From NCBI GenBank assembly GCA_019095985.1, contig CM032669.1:39029130-39093129 (forward strand): a stretch of 64,000 bases of DNA, read 5' to 3'. Made by a program: the position numbers and the translations under genes. This document shows, one piece after another, positions 1-12,770 of the stretch (position 1 is the stretch's first letter; every line of letters begins with the position of its first letter). The notes beneath the pieces are model-generated. The model saw only the letters and a list, made by a program, of their open reading frames with translations. It was not told the DNA's origin and did not search any database. The DNA is from Streblospio benedicti. Taxonomy: Eukaryota; Annelida; Polychaeta; Spionida; Spionidae.

Positions 1-1320
1 TATTAATTATCTATTAATTAAATTTGCTCTACCTCATTTATATCAATCTCAATATTTTCATGTCACTTATAAGTACATCACACTCTCAAAAATCAATTGG
101 TTATTTCCCCACATGTAGAGAGTACTTAGGGACGGTGCAATATTTATCAGGCGGGGGGCGGTGCATATTGAAAATCTTGTCTGAAAAAAGATCATGTCCC
201 ATGCTGATGTGATGAAAAAAACCTGATGTCCCATGACCTCCATTCATAAAAAAGTCTGTCCCCTCCCATGAATATAATTTTTTTGACCTACGAGATAAAA
301 TTGAATTAATGTGGAGAATACGCAAAATGAATTTAAATGGAGGCGGTATAAAAGCAGTAGTAATCTAGAGGTGGTAGATAATTTAGGCCATTACAACATA
401 TTTTCATTTACATGTGGGATCTATTTATGGATTTCTGTTCAGTAGTTTAACCATGCTAATTAGCTACATAATTGACATGCAAAATGTACATATACTGGCT
501 ATTGACGTTTGCTGTTTTCGTCTATGTATTATTTTGACTTTAATTTGCGGTTTTGGTCAATCCTAGAGCTACTCATCATAGGCTATTAATGTTTGCTGAC
601 TAGTGAAGTTTGTGTGCGCAAACAAATCTAGTTTTATAGTAGTACCGACCCTAGTTTCATGATTTTAACATGTTTTGCCATCCATACTTTTGTGATTTTT
701 ATCTTTATTACCATTTTCTGTTTGTTGACTGACATCAAAGTAATCATATATTATTTTCAAGGTTAAAATTGCTGAAAATACGCATTCTTGCCAATAGATA
801 AGCATTATCATTTTTTATTAAAAGATCGAGTCATGTTATATTTTGTAATTTCTGTTTTGTTTTACACATTTTATGCTACCATATTTTCCCTATACAAGAA
901 ATATAAGAAGGGATTTGAAAGGTATTGATGCGTATATGGATATGTCTTTTATTACATCTCCAAATTATTTTCTTATATTTTGTTAATTAAAATATACATT
1001 GGTTATCATGTGTTTGTTGTTTGTGCCATTCTGGTAGTGAGCAGAACCTCTTGAAAAATTGTGCTAAGATAGTTATAATGGGTTGAATATATTCTACTTG
1101 GATAAAAATAGCTGTTGCGCGAATAAGAAATCGCATATTCACATTATAGTTCATTTAGCTTTATACATTGCTGCAACACTGATTTTTTTTCTACGTTCAA
1201 TGTCATCTATAGAGATCTAAAGGCCGCGTCCCACTAGTTTCTGCGTATGGTTGACACATAAATTCTAGGGATTTCCGGACAAACATTTTTATACGTCGAA
1301 CATCTGCTGATAGGTTACCC
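1..1320. other. AT-rich non-coding flank
   Basis: No convincing exon, RNA gene or transposon end was seen here. The open frames present are short, lack splice context and carry no recognisable motif. The sequence is generally AT-rich apart from a short G-rich patch near 150-165. Confidence 0.5.
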
Positions 1321-3043
1321 CTTTTGGCATTAAATGATTTTTCGCCAAGCGATAGTCAACTCACGGCCGGCGCCAGGGACTGGCGCAAAACCCAAGAAAA
1401 AAAGGGGAAAACAAATTTAAAAGAAGTCAAAGACGACAAAAAAAAAACTCAGCCAGACTTTTTGTGTGCGCCGGGTTTTGCAAAAAAACCCCGCCTTTTG
1501 TTCAAGTCTGCCCCCTGAACCCTCTTACAATACGTTGAACACCCCGCCGAATGTCGCCCTCGTATGCTCCAAAGGGGCGGGCTTCGAACATTTTTCTGCC
1601 GAGCATCTGCCCCAAAGCGGGGAAAAATTCGGCCCCATTGGAAACGATTTCGGGGTATGTGGGGCGATGCCCCCATAAAAAAACAATGGGTTAAGAAATT
1701 TGGGGATGGGCCCTTTCGCTTTAATGTTTGAGCAGCCCAAAACCTGGGGGCGAAAAAAGCGGGGCCGACGAAAATCTTTCTAGAAATATTTTTGGGGGGG
1801 TACTCAAGGGAAGCTTTCAAGGACGCCCACCAAGTAAAACGGGAAAAAGGAAGTTCCGGTAAGGCCCGGGGACAGATCTTTGCGGGTGAAAAAATCTGGA
1901 TATCAACGCCCTTATCAGCTGGGCATAAGTTCAGTGCGCCGGAACCAAGTGAGGACGGCAACTTTAACTATGACCAGGTGAGCAACATTGCCCCATTCGA
2001 AAGTGGAATAATTTGTACCGATTCGCCTCCTGTCAAAGTGGGATTTCAGCAGGTGAAAAAAAGTACACGTCCCATGCCCAATGATAATGAAAAATCATCA
2101 GGTCCCCTACTTTGCACCTTTGAAAAAAAAAAAAAATCGTGCCTGTCCCTAAATGCACCGGACCCCTGCCTGGCAATTTCCCTGTAGAAGAAATATAAGG
2201 TAAAAATAAATTAAAAGTTAGTGCAGGGGTTAAAAGCCACGCAATCATTTCCCAGCATTCCTCGTTGACAGCTCGAGTTATAAAGGCAGAAGCCATTAAT
2301 CATCCTCATGGCGCTTTTGACAGTGACGGACGAAGCCATTAATGCGCTGGGCAGCGCCAACATAGCGGTCGGCTCGACCAAAACTCTGATTGGAGCCCGG
2401 CGCCGGAAACCCGTCGTGAAATCACCCGGGTTTTTCCGTTGGGAAATGGTTGAGGGGCCATCGAAAAAGTCCTAGGATAAAAAAAAGGGCCGGGGTCCCA
2501 AAGCCCCCGGGGAACGGGGGCTAACAGCGGAAATTCGTTTTAGTTTTAAACGAGGAAGAAAAATGTTAAGAAAACGGGGGGATTATTATCTGGGCGGGCT
2601 TTTGGCCCACGCGCCCGGGTTTAATATGGACGCCGCCCAAATAAATTTTTTTTTCCCAACAAAGGCGAAAATGATATTCCAGTCTATTACTGGACCCAAA
2701 AAAATGGAATGAGATTCAGAGTGCCCGCTTTGAAAAAATATACCCCGGGAAATTTTTTGGGGGGAGGGCGATTTTTGGGGGAAATTATATTTTGTATCCA
2801 ATTTTAAATTGAAATTTTGAGGGGTTTTAAAACCCCCCAAAAAAAAAATTTCCGACCGGAAAATCTTAACGCTTTGAATAAACTTTTCCAAAAGATTGAT
2901 GGCGGGGCCCCCTGCCAAACGATACTATCCCCCAGAGGGGACTATCCATCATTGCAATATTTCAAGGTTTTGGTTTGGGGAGGCGAGGCCCCCCAGAATT
3001 TGCATCTATGTCAAAGGGGCCGCCCCAGCGCCCCCCCTTTTTC
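1321..3043. other. homopolymer-rich, probably low-quality sequence next to an assembly gap
   Basis: This stretch differs sharply from its surroundings: G, C and A runs of five to nine bases recur every few tens of bases, local GC is much higher, and it runs straight into the 100-N gap at 3044. No reading frame keeps any family motif. The pattern looks like an uncorrected read end extended to a contig edge, though a contaminant or an unusual repeat is possible. Protein calls from this stretch should not be trusted. Confidence 0.55.
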
Positions 3044-3143
3044 NNNNNNNNNNNNNNNNNNNNNNNNNNNNNNNNNNNNNNNNNNNNNNNNNNNNNNNNN
3101 NNNNNNNNNNNNNNNNNNNNNNNNNNNNNNNNNNNNNNNNNNN
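3044..3143. other. assembly gap (100 N)
   Basis: Exactly 100 N, a conventional placeholder for a gap of unknown size. Sequence order across it is inferred by scaffolding only. Confidence 0.95.
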
Positions 3144-3589
3144 ACACATCTTTAAATACATAACTTCACACATGAACTATACGAATTACACTTCAACTAC
3201 TAGATTATATTACATTATTACCATCATGAAATCCATAACTTCATGTGATTATATGAAATGTATTGGTATGAAATGATACTGGGTTTTGGAAGACTATTTT
3301 TGATAACAATAATGAATGATGATGATAATGGTAATGAAGGTGAAATTGATGATAAAGATGCAGATGCATATGGTCTATTTGCAGCATTGACAATGAATGT
3401 TGATAAAAAAAGGAAAAATGAGCAGTTATTATATCAACAATAGCTCAATGCCCTATTTCACCATTTACAAGAAAATAAGATAACTAAAATAAGATAAAAT
3501 CAAATACGTGATACATAACTACTACTTACAATTTAGCTGATATAGGGATTGGACACATCCCCAATATATGTGTTGTGTGGGTGCACTGT

Positions 3590-4945
3590 TTTATCTACAC
3601 ATATTCAATGAAATTGTTATAGGTGATGTATATTCTATGAAATTGTTATGCATGTATTGAGATGTATATCTAGTAATAGTATATGTGGTTTCATTCCAAA
3701 GATATGAACTAAACGATAGTATATACATCATACTATCACTGTATATCACTGGATATAGGTGTATGGGCACATCTATGTCATTATAAAAGTAAACAGTTAT
3801 GCGTCTATGCATTAATAGTTGTTTGACATTACTTGTGTTACTCTTGAATGCTTGTGGTGATATAGGTATAGAACAGAATAATTTAATTCTGCAGGTCTCT
3901 ATACAATTACAGCTTTAAATTTTAGTTTTAAATATAGCAGATATATACAGCAGATAGATATATGTCTTTATGCTCAGTCCAGCAATACTTGTAAATGAGA
4001 ATAGAATATACAAATGCTGGGTTAAATCGGATGTCCGGTCATAGTAATTGCGTATGACTACAATTGTGCATCATGATGTTGAGAGTGGGTATTGGCACAA
4101 GATATGCAAATCTTATACACTAAAAGTTATCTAAGAATGTTCAGTGTATGTAGTGATGGGTTTGTATCGATATCATATATGGGTTAAGTATTTATGTGCT
4201 TTAAAGCATGATCTGGTAGTTTGACTTATTCACATAATGGGTATTAGGGTGATAGGAGCCGCGTAGGCATGAAGCATATATGTTTGGAAGAATTGGTTGA
4301 GTGGAGGCTTATATAGTATATGAATAGGTCTTGAAATTTTGAGTATTGTGTTATTCAAACATTTACATGTGTTGCAAATCGTACAAATTGGGATGATTGT
4401 ATGAATATGTACGTGTCTTAAATTGTGACCTATTGTTTTTGTCTTTTTATAATTTGCGATATAATTGATTAGGATAAAGGGTTAAAATATATATCTGGAT
4501 GCTAGTGAATGATATAGACAAGTCAATATGAATACCTAATATATGCATGGGTGCTTTCGGCAGCTACATATATATTCAGTGCAGATAAGGGCTAAAGTGT
4601 TTTTTTAATGATGTTTGCACATGAAATTACGTATATAATGGGTGATCCGTAATTATCGACGTTTCTCTACCATGTGTAATTGCACATATAGATATGTATA
4701 TCTAGTATATATGTGGGTTCATTTCAGATATATGAACTAAGTGATAGTGATAAATGATAGTATAAACTGGTATATCATTTCTGTATAACACAGGAGTTGA
4801 GTACATGAGTACATCTGGGTCATTATAGAAGTAAATAATTATGTGACTATGCATTAATAGTTCAACATTACTTATGATTACTCCTAAATGCTTGTTGGGA
4901 TTTGATGATTTAAAGTTTGTCTTTTTTTTAAAAAAAAGGTGAGAA
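3590..4945 (+). repeat. diverged direct repeat, two units about 1.05 kb apart
   Basis: About 240 bases around 3660-3870 resemble 4690-4905 in the same orientation. Both contain ATGTATATCTAGTA, then TTCATT..AGATATGAACTAA, later GACTATGCATTAATAGTT or its GTCTATGC variant, and end in AAATGCTTGT. The units are clearly diverged, so the duplication is old. No coding potential or terminal repeat was recognised. The rest of 3144-5268 shows nothing identifiable. Confidence 0.55.
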
Positions 4946-5268
4946 TATAAAGGGTATTAGCATGTGATCTGTGAGTGAACAGGTATATCAAACCTTTGCG
5001 TAACACATGTGGTAGTCTGTGAAAATTTCTGTGTTAAAATGATAATTCTATTTTTACCCAGGCCGTGGAATATGTACTCATAAGAATTACATATAATCAT
5101 TATTGTCATACAAGCTGGCTATAGTCTCGCAAATGTATGTCTTTAAATAGAAATTATTTCTCTAAAGAATTTAAACCTATGAGTAGTCTTGGTAAAAACA
5201 TTACCATAATTGCGACTTTAAAAAATATTTGAATATTATCATCATGAACAGCTATTTCCTAGAGGCTG

Positions 5269-5642
5269 TTTTTAAAGCCGAGCTTCGCAGAAGACTCAAG
5301 CTTTATAGCGTCGTAGGCGTTTCATTGTGTTCCCTCTTCACCGCCTACTACGTTTACTATAAGCACATCCATATGCGCTGAAATTAGTGCCCAATTTGAA
5401 TTTATCAATGGAACGATGATCGCCGATGTTAATGAGCTTGGCAAACGCCGCAGCCGATCAAAATCAATACGCCAGTACATATGCACGCATGTGGCTCGTG
5501 TGTTTGTTCTTTTCTGTCTATCCGGCATGCATGCAACAACTCCGAGTTATATCGCATGTTGTAGTAATTTCACGCACATTTCATTCAAGAGAGACTTATA
5601 ACAGCAGGCTCGGCTTTTCAGGAGTCTGACTCCTTTGATTTC
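5269..5642 (+). mobile_element. MITE of the AAAGCCGAGC family, copy 1
   Basis: A roughly 375-bp non-coding unit. It begins AAAGCCGAGCTTCGCAGAAG and ends with the inverted GCTCGGCTTTT followed by a GGAGTCTGACTCC palindrome. The second copy at 24155-24537 is in the opposite orientation and shares both ends and internal blocks (for example CGCCGATGTTAATGAG and GCACTAATTTCAGCG related sequence). No transposase is present, so it is a non-autonomous DNA element. Its superfamily is not assignable from what is visible. Confidence 0.6.
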
Positions 5643-6998
5643 CTTTCATCATAATGTTCATCTCCATATGTTCATTTGTGTTCTATTTATATCATACTCA
5701 TTTTCGTTTCGTCTCATATGTATCCATGTATATGAAACTGATTTTAAGGTTGGGTTTACATGTGTTGCTAAATCAATTGTTTTAGTCTATTTGTCTTTGT
5801 CATGGACAATCCAATGTGCCACAATTTTGATTATAAACTATTATCCTTTAATGTAAAAGGTATACGAGATGGTACAAAACGAAATGCTGTTTTTGAATGG
5901 CTGAGAATGAAACAGGCGGACATATACTTCCTAATAAATGAACTTGAACTACAGCACATTTGGAGAGTGAAACCTCCTGGAGAAAAAAGATTTACTTGGC
6001 ACGAAAGAAGGCCTTTTGTTCAATGCAGATTAGACTATTGGTTCATATCCAAACATCTCCATGATTTTACCAATTCTGAAAAAAATTATTCCTTCTGTAC
6101 CTTCAGACCATTCAGCAATCGTTTTAGGTTTGAAAAGTTTTCATGGAGATAAAGGCCCCAACTTATGGAAATTCAACAATTCTTTGTTGAATGACAGAAA
6201 TTACGTGCAATTTATTAAAATGAATATTACAAACTGGGTATTCACTGACATTGAAAATCACATTGGAAAGGAAACTATAAATTTCTCTAAAAAAAGAAAA
6301 AGCTTCAAGCAAACATCGAATCAGTTTTGCAAAAAGATTTAGAAAATATTGATATACAGCTGAGCAATATTGAATCGTATGATATAAGTGAAAACTTATT
6401 AAATGAAAAGGAAAGAGTAATTGAATTATTAAGAGATATAGAAAATCACAGAATTAAAGGTGCCGCAATAAGATCAAAAGTAAAATGGTTTGAAGATGGA
6501 GAACGAAGTAGCAAATTTTTCTTTGATTTAGAAAAAGAACATGCTAAGGCTTCAATTGTGCGTAAACTGTTAAATAGTGATGGTACATATATCCACAACC
6601 CCGAGGATACATTGAACATGCAAATGAAATTTTATCAGAATCTATACTCCGTTCGTCGAAATTGTTCACCTGACGAATCAGAATATTTTCTTAACATCCC
6701 TGGTAATAAATTATCTGAAAATGACAAGTTAATTTGTGAAGGACAGTTGACAGAAATAGAATGTCTAGCTGCACTTAATACTTTTGGCAAAAATAAATTT
6801 CCGGGAAATGACGGACTAACAGCTGAATTCTATACATAATTTGGCCAGAAATAGGGAAACATCTAGTAAATTCTATAAACTACTCATATGAATACGAACA
6901 GCTGACAACATCCCAAAGACAAGCAATTATCAGACTTTCAGAAAAAGAAGGTAAAGATAGGTCTTTGTTTAAAAACTGGAGGCCAATTTCTCTCCTAA

Positions 6999-7839
6999 GT
7001 CTTTTGATGGAAATTCATTTATCCTGGATATAACATATATAAGTATCACAATAGTTTTTAGTCAAGGATAACACTCAGTTCACACACTAAGCTTTCAATG
7101 GCATCCGCCATTTGATCACAGTGGTTGACGTAATTCGTCGTCACTGGGACCTCGGGAGATTCCCGGGTTGACAGACTGCACAAGATACAGTGGTACAGAT
7201 GGATCGCCCCAAGAGACCTCCGGTAGTGATACCATACATTCAAGGAGTGTCTGAACACATGAGAAAGGTGATGCACCAATACAGTGTGCAGGTGTTCTTT
7301 AAACCTGTGAACACTCTTAGACAGCTACTGGTGAGACCCAACGGCCCTGGAGAAAGAACGTATAATTGGATTTGTCTACCAGATTAAGTGCCAGGATTGA
7401 GGAGGCCTCCTGACGTGGAAGAGACTGAACAGCATTAAAAAGCGAGGTTCCTAGAACACCGCAGACCCAGTTCAGTTGGATCAGAGGTGTCTCGCCACCT
7501 GCACATAGACAGTAAAAGACACAGTGTCTCGCTCGAAGGGACCAACATTTTTTATGTGTATTGAACCCAAATATTTTGAATGTGGCGTGAAGGAGGCCAT
7601 TAATATCAGGAAACTCAAGCCCTCACTAAATAGAGATGGGGGCAGGTACCAGCTTCCTTCCATCTGGAACAATGTCCTCACCCGAGAGGGGGAGGGGGGC
7701 GCGCAACCCGGGAATCTCCCGAGGTCCCAGTGACGACGAATGACGTCAACCACTGTGATGAAGATGGCGGATGCCATTGAAAGCTTAGTGTGTGAACTGA
7801 GTGTTATCCTTGACTAAAAACTATTGTGATACTTATATA
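6999..7839 (+). mobile_element. Penelope-like element remnant with inverted terminal arms
   Basis: Inserted in the LINE. The 11-bp LINE sequence TTCTCTCCTAA occurs on both sides (6988-6998 and 7840-7850), giving a target-site duplication. Arms of about 140 bp (7034-7175 and 7700-7839) are inverted copies of each other. The plus-strand interior carries AINIRKLKPSLNRDGGRYQL (about 7600), the C-terminal signature of the GIY-YIG endonuclease-bearing polyprotein of Penelope-like elements, plus a diverged upstream piece with stop codons. The arrangement matches the inverted pseudo-LTR organisation known for this class. It is a truncated, dead copy. Confidence 0.75.
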
Positions 7840-8452
7840 TTCTCTCCTAAATGTTGACTATAAATTATGTTCCAAAGCTATATCTAATCGAATGAGGAAA
7901 GTTCTACCATTAATTATTAGTCTAAATCAATGTGGATATGTAGATGGCCGTTTCATCCATGATGCCTTCAGAACCGTAGCAGATGTAATGAATTACACGA
8001 AAGATAAAAAGTTAAATGGTGTACTTCTCTGCCTAGACTTTGAGAAAGCTTTGACGACTCTATCTCGTGGACTTTTCTATATAGGGCATTGACATATTTT
8101 AATTTTGGGGAGGGCTTTCAAAAATGGGTCAAATTATTTTACAACAAAATTGAAAGTGCAGTAATAAACAATGGATCTTGTTCAATGTATTTCAAAATAT
8201 AATGAGGTGTAAGACAAGGTGATCCCATCTCTGCGTATTTATTTATTCTTATTACTAAATTATTAACACGTGCTATATACTCCAATGGTTCTATCAATGG
8301 TTTAACTATAGATGGGCATGAGATAAAATTAGTACAGTATGCTGATGACACCACAGTGTTTTTGAAAGATGTACAATCGATTGATGAATTGCTTAAATTG
8401 TTGAATAGATTTGAAAAATCATCTGGTCTAAAAATAAATTTGGATAAGAGAT

Positions 8453-10946
8453 GTTCATTATTTGTGACCAGGGGGGCTATGAGGAAAATCAGGGGCGGCC
8501 ACCTATTTTGTTCCTGAAAAAAGAGGGGGGCCACTTAATTTGTCCGTAGGTGAACAGGGGGGCCATCTATTTTGTCCTTGGGAATTCGGCAGCGATTTTT
8601 CGGTATTTGATCATTTTTAGCTTATTGCGTCATTTTTTTCTTTATATTGGGATATGAAATCATATGCATATTTGATTTTAATACAATAAGATAGAAATTC
8701 GCAAGATTGTGAAAAACATTTTCTTTAATGCCATATACATATATTACATTAGTATGGGATAAACATGGTATTGAATTAGTGTGGCATTCATTGATATTTA
8801 CAAAGATGCTAGGGTTTGTAAGAGGATAATAGACTACATGTGAGATAGTCCAGATTAAAAGAAGTCGTATCTACACTGTGCTGTCAATTCTAGCAAAAAT
8901 TCATTGTTCATGTTGTAAAATCAGCAAAAATGCTTGTTCTTGTATTTCTTGTTCACCTTCCATGGCGCGCAATGATTTCTGGAGTTACATCAACAGCAGG
9001 AGTAACATCATCAGCAGTTAGTGATACATCATCATCTTCTTCTTTAGTTTCATTGATGTCAGCCAGTATGATTTCATCTTGATCAGAATCACTACTAAAC
9101 TCATTGATATCTTCATTATCAGAATTTTAAAAATTGTTATTTAGATCTTTACATAGTTCTTTTCTTATATGTGCCTCTACCCAGGACAACTTTTGCTTCT
9201 TGGTTAGATTCAATTTATCTTCCATGTGATGATAAATGAGATATTTGTCGAGTTCGGTTGCGTACATTTTATGCAGTTTTCCAGTTCGATGAATTTCTAC
9301 CCAGTCATAATCTTTGTATTGCTTATTTTGTTTTGAATGCTTTTTTTATTTAAAATCTATTAACAATACAAAAAGAAACTAAAAAAAGATACATTTAGAA
9401 AATGAAAAGGTTATGGTGAAAAGGTGAAAAACTGAAGTGTCTGAAAATGTACATAATTCATTTAAATACATATCTCATGCAAAAAAAACTATCAATAAAT
9501 CTAATATTTAACATCTCACAATCTGTTTTGTCTATTATCAATTTATTATATATTAGATTTTCTTTAGCAATTTGTTCAATATTCTCAAGTGCATAATTTT
9601 CATTATTAAATTTACGGATGAATATGAAATAATAGCTATTATATAGTCAAACATTTCAATTTCTGGCTTGAATCATATCTACACTGTGCTGTCAATTGTA
9701 GCAAAGATTCATTGTTCATGTTGTAAAATCAGTAAAAATAGTTGTTCTTGTATTTCTTGTTCGCCTTACATGGCGCGCAATGATTTCTGGAGTTACATCA
9801 ACAGCAGGAGTAACATCATCAGCAGTTAGTGATACATCATCATATCTTCTACTTCTGTTTCATTGATGTCAGCTAGTATGATTTCATCTTGATCAGAATC
9901 ACTACTAAACTCATCGATATCTTCATTATCAGAATTTTCAAAATTGTTATTTAGATCTTTATATAGTTTTTTTCCCATATGTGCATCTACCCAGGATAAC
10001 TGTTGCTTCTTGGTTAGATTCAATTTATCTTTCACGTGGTGATAAATGAGATATTTGTCGAGTTCGAGTGCATACATTTTATGCAGTTTACCAGTTCAAT
10101 GAATTTCTACCCACTCATAATCTTTGTATTGCTTTAATATTTTGTTTTGAACACTTTGTGTTCTCCCTCAATGTCCTATGTTTTGTTTGTATCTGTGTAT
10201 TAGATACATGTATTAAGTACATAGGATGTTTAATGTTCTTACGCAATAGGATATTATGTAGATAATCACTTTTAAAATAGAACTCAGAAATTGTTACTTT
10301 TCGATTAGCTTCTTGATGTCACAATTAATACATAATTACAAAGAGAGGGATGTGGCCATGTTTTTATTTTTATTTTATTTTTGGAAATTCGCCTGTAATC
10401 ACTTTCCTGGGGCACTTTCACGCATTTTGAGTGTACCACTTTATTGAAAATCACTTTTTACGGGGTTATTTGTTCTTTGTGCGCTTGCTTTCATCAGTAT
10501 AGTGACGAGAAAACTGATTTACCATCACCGATTCGGGTACAAATATTCTCCTGCCTTCTCCTTCTCGGAGAAAGAGGACGTTATGTGATCAGATTGACAG
10601 TGGCTATTTTTATGGGTCCATAGGAATGGTTTAGAAATCCAGTGGTCAAAGAAGACAATGTTTGCATGGCAAGTAATAAAATTGTCTCCATAGGAGACTG
10701 GGAAGCTAGTGATTATATAATGATTATATGATGAATAAATTGATTGAGAAGTTAACTTTACAATGTGCTGTTTTGAGTCAGTTAACCATTCCATTGATGT
10801 ATACAAAGGGGGGGGGCACCTATTTTGTCCTTGACATTAAAGGGGGGCCACCTATTTTGTCCTTGAAATTAGAGGGGGGCCACCTATTTTGTCCTCGGTT
10901 AAAATGCAAAATCCTCATAGCCCCCCCCCGGTCATAAATAATGAAC
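8453..10946. mobile_element. non-autonomous DNA transposon (about 2.5 kb) with TIRs and repeated G-rich subterminal blocks
   Basis: The left end reads GTTCATTATTTGTGACC then GGGGGGCTATGAGGA; the right end is its inverse, TCCTCATAGCCCCCC then GGTCATAAATAATGAAC, giving TIRs of about 32 bp. Inside each end are three copies of a roughly 33-bp block containing GGGGGGCCACCTATTTTGTC, all in the same orientation at both ends. The element interrupts the LINE between its RT domain and C-terminal part. No transposase is seen. The middle contains a roughly 470-bp direct duplication, described separately. Exact outer boundaries could differ by about 15 bp. Confidence 0.7.
8870..10146 (-). repeat. direct duplication carrying a short acidic minus-strand ORF
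   Basis: Segments 8870-9340 and 9676-10146 are near-identical direct copies about 805 bp apart. On the minus strand the second copy encodes an 83-residue frame (9826-10077) with LNLTKKQQLSWVDAHMGKKL followed by an acidic stretch DEFSSDSDQDEI. The first copy has a stop in the same frame. Only one acidic segment with a Lys/Trp-containing flank can be described. It could be the remnant of a captured or transposon-encoded protein; I do not recognise the family. Confidence 0.6.
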
Positions 10947-12770
10947 GCTCCCTAAATGTGAAGCCATGTGGCTTGGTAACAGTGACAAAGATTTTAGGTG
11001 TATATTTCACATATGATAACACAGAACTACAAAACAGAAACTATAATGAAAGATTGAAAAATTTGGAAAATAACTTTGAATCTGTGGAAAATGAGAGATC
11101 TTTCCTTTATAGGTAGAATTCTTATAGCTAAAACATTTGGTATATCAAAATTTCTATATATTTCTTCAATTATTGAACTAGAAACAGATACTATCGGTAA
11201 AATAGAGACTATTCTATATAATTTCATCTGGCAAGACAACAGAGCAAAAATAAAAAAGAGTGTTCTGGTAAGTGATTATTGTTATGGAGGGCTCAGAGCA
11301 CCAGATCTGAAATCTATTATTAAAGCTCAGAAAATGTTTTGGATCAAACGATATATAGACAATACGGAACCCATTTGGAAATTAATAATTAACAGTTACC
11401 TTAAACAGTTTGGTGGAACCTTATTAGCTTATTGCAACTACGAAGGTAACGTTAATAACCACCTACCCACCTTTTATAGAGAATGTTTTAAAGAATGGCA
11501 TTTCTTTTTGGATCTGGTAGAATATAGAAAAGAACCCTCTGACCAATTGATATGGAATAATAAGCATTTGAAAATAGACAATAAATCAATCTTTTTTAAG
11601 AATTTCATGGGTGCAGGAATCTAGGTAATAAGAGATTTATTTGAAAATGGAGAAATCATAGATTTTCATTTCTGGAACAATAGGGGGATTACTATCAATA
11701 ATTATTTAACTTGGCAAAGTTTGATTGCTTCAATACCTAAAAAGTGGAAAAACGTAAAAAAGATCATCAAGCAGATTCCCATAATATTTTAAGGATAAGC
11801 AAAGAACGAGATATTTTTAAGGCAAAACTAAAAGACTTTTATTGGCTTATTATAAATAATATATACTCCTTACTGTCAGCTCAAAAAGCACTTCAAAGCA
11901 ATTGATATAAATGAAACTGAATGGTCTGATTATTACCTTATTCCACATTCGTATCTTAAAGAGAAAAAAACAATTGATTTCCAGTATAGGTGCTTGCACA
12001 GAATTATTGCCACAAATGAATTAATGAAAAGATTCAGAAAAATTGAATCGCCAAAATGTAGGAACTGTGACAATATAGAAACGTACGAACATTTATTTTT
12101 TGAATGTAAATTTGTACGTAGTCTGTGGAATAAGATTGAACAAGAAATATTTTCTAAGCTTGACATATCCCTAACAGAAAAGAAAATCTATTAATTCCTA
12201 TCTCCCTAACCGAATTATTAATATTGTAAAACAATCCATTGTCAATTCAAGACATAGAAATACGATACCTACCCTGAAAAACGCCATTCGTCAGATTTAT
12301 AAAATATATGAAATAGAGCATCACCAAAGTTATTCAATAAATGTGAAGATGATTTTGAAAATTAACGGAAGGATCTACAAGACATTCTAAAATAAGCCAA
12401 AAAATGATAAACTTTGATTGTTAATTGTTACCATCTCTTGTATACATTTAGTTTTTATAATAAAAAATATAGATATTTAAATATATCTAACTATATATAC
12501 ATTTATGTAAACCCAGCATAGTGTTTTGAAATGTTCAATTAAATACGGAAAGCGGAAATTATCAAAAAATACGTCTTATGTTTTTAATACGACGTTTACT
12601 GAGATAAAAGGCCGTGTTTACTACGTTTTATTGTTCAACTACCACGCCATACACATATGGCGTTGTAGATTTTACACCATGAAACAGCCTTATAAATCAA
12701 TCTAAAACGTCATTATTGATAGCTTCAGCGTATTGTTGTAATGTATGCATCATGCCATAAGTGAACATTA

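Larger units (their letters stand above)
5800..12410 (+). mobile_element. L1/Tx1-type LINE, decayed, split by two later insertions
   Basis: A non-LTR retrotransposon remnant on the plus strand. The N-terminal endonuclease start is visible at about 5811 (LLSFNVKGIRDGTKRNAVFE), but most of the endonuclease core is missing before CRLDYWFISKHL at about 6020. Pre-RT and RT blocks follow: RIKGAAIRSKVKWFEDGERS (6451), PGNDGLTAEFY (about 6801), RMRKVLPLIISLNQCGYVDG (about 7891) and the catalytic YADDTTVF (about 8338). A C-terminal part runs about 10955-12370 and includes a C-x2-C type block (CRNCDNIETYEH, about 12057). The motif order and wording match the L1/Tx1 clade rather than CR1 or RTE. Multiple stops and frameshifts make it non-functional. 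A Penelope-like element (6999-7839) and a DNA transposon (8453-10946) interrupt it. Confidence 0.85.

Noticed and set aside
1449-1961. Minus-strand 170-codon frame in the homopolymer-rich stretch
   Set aside because: It overlaps other long frames on both strands and lies in sequence that looks error-dense; composition (Pro/Arg/Phe-rich) is an artefact of G/C runs.
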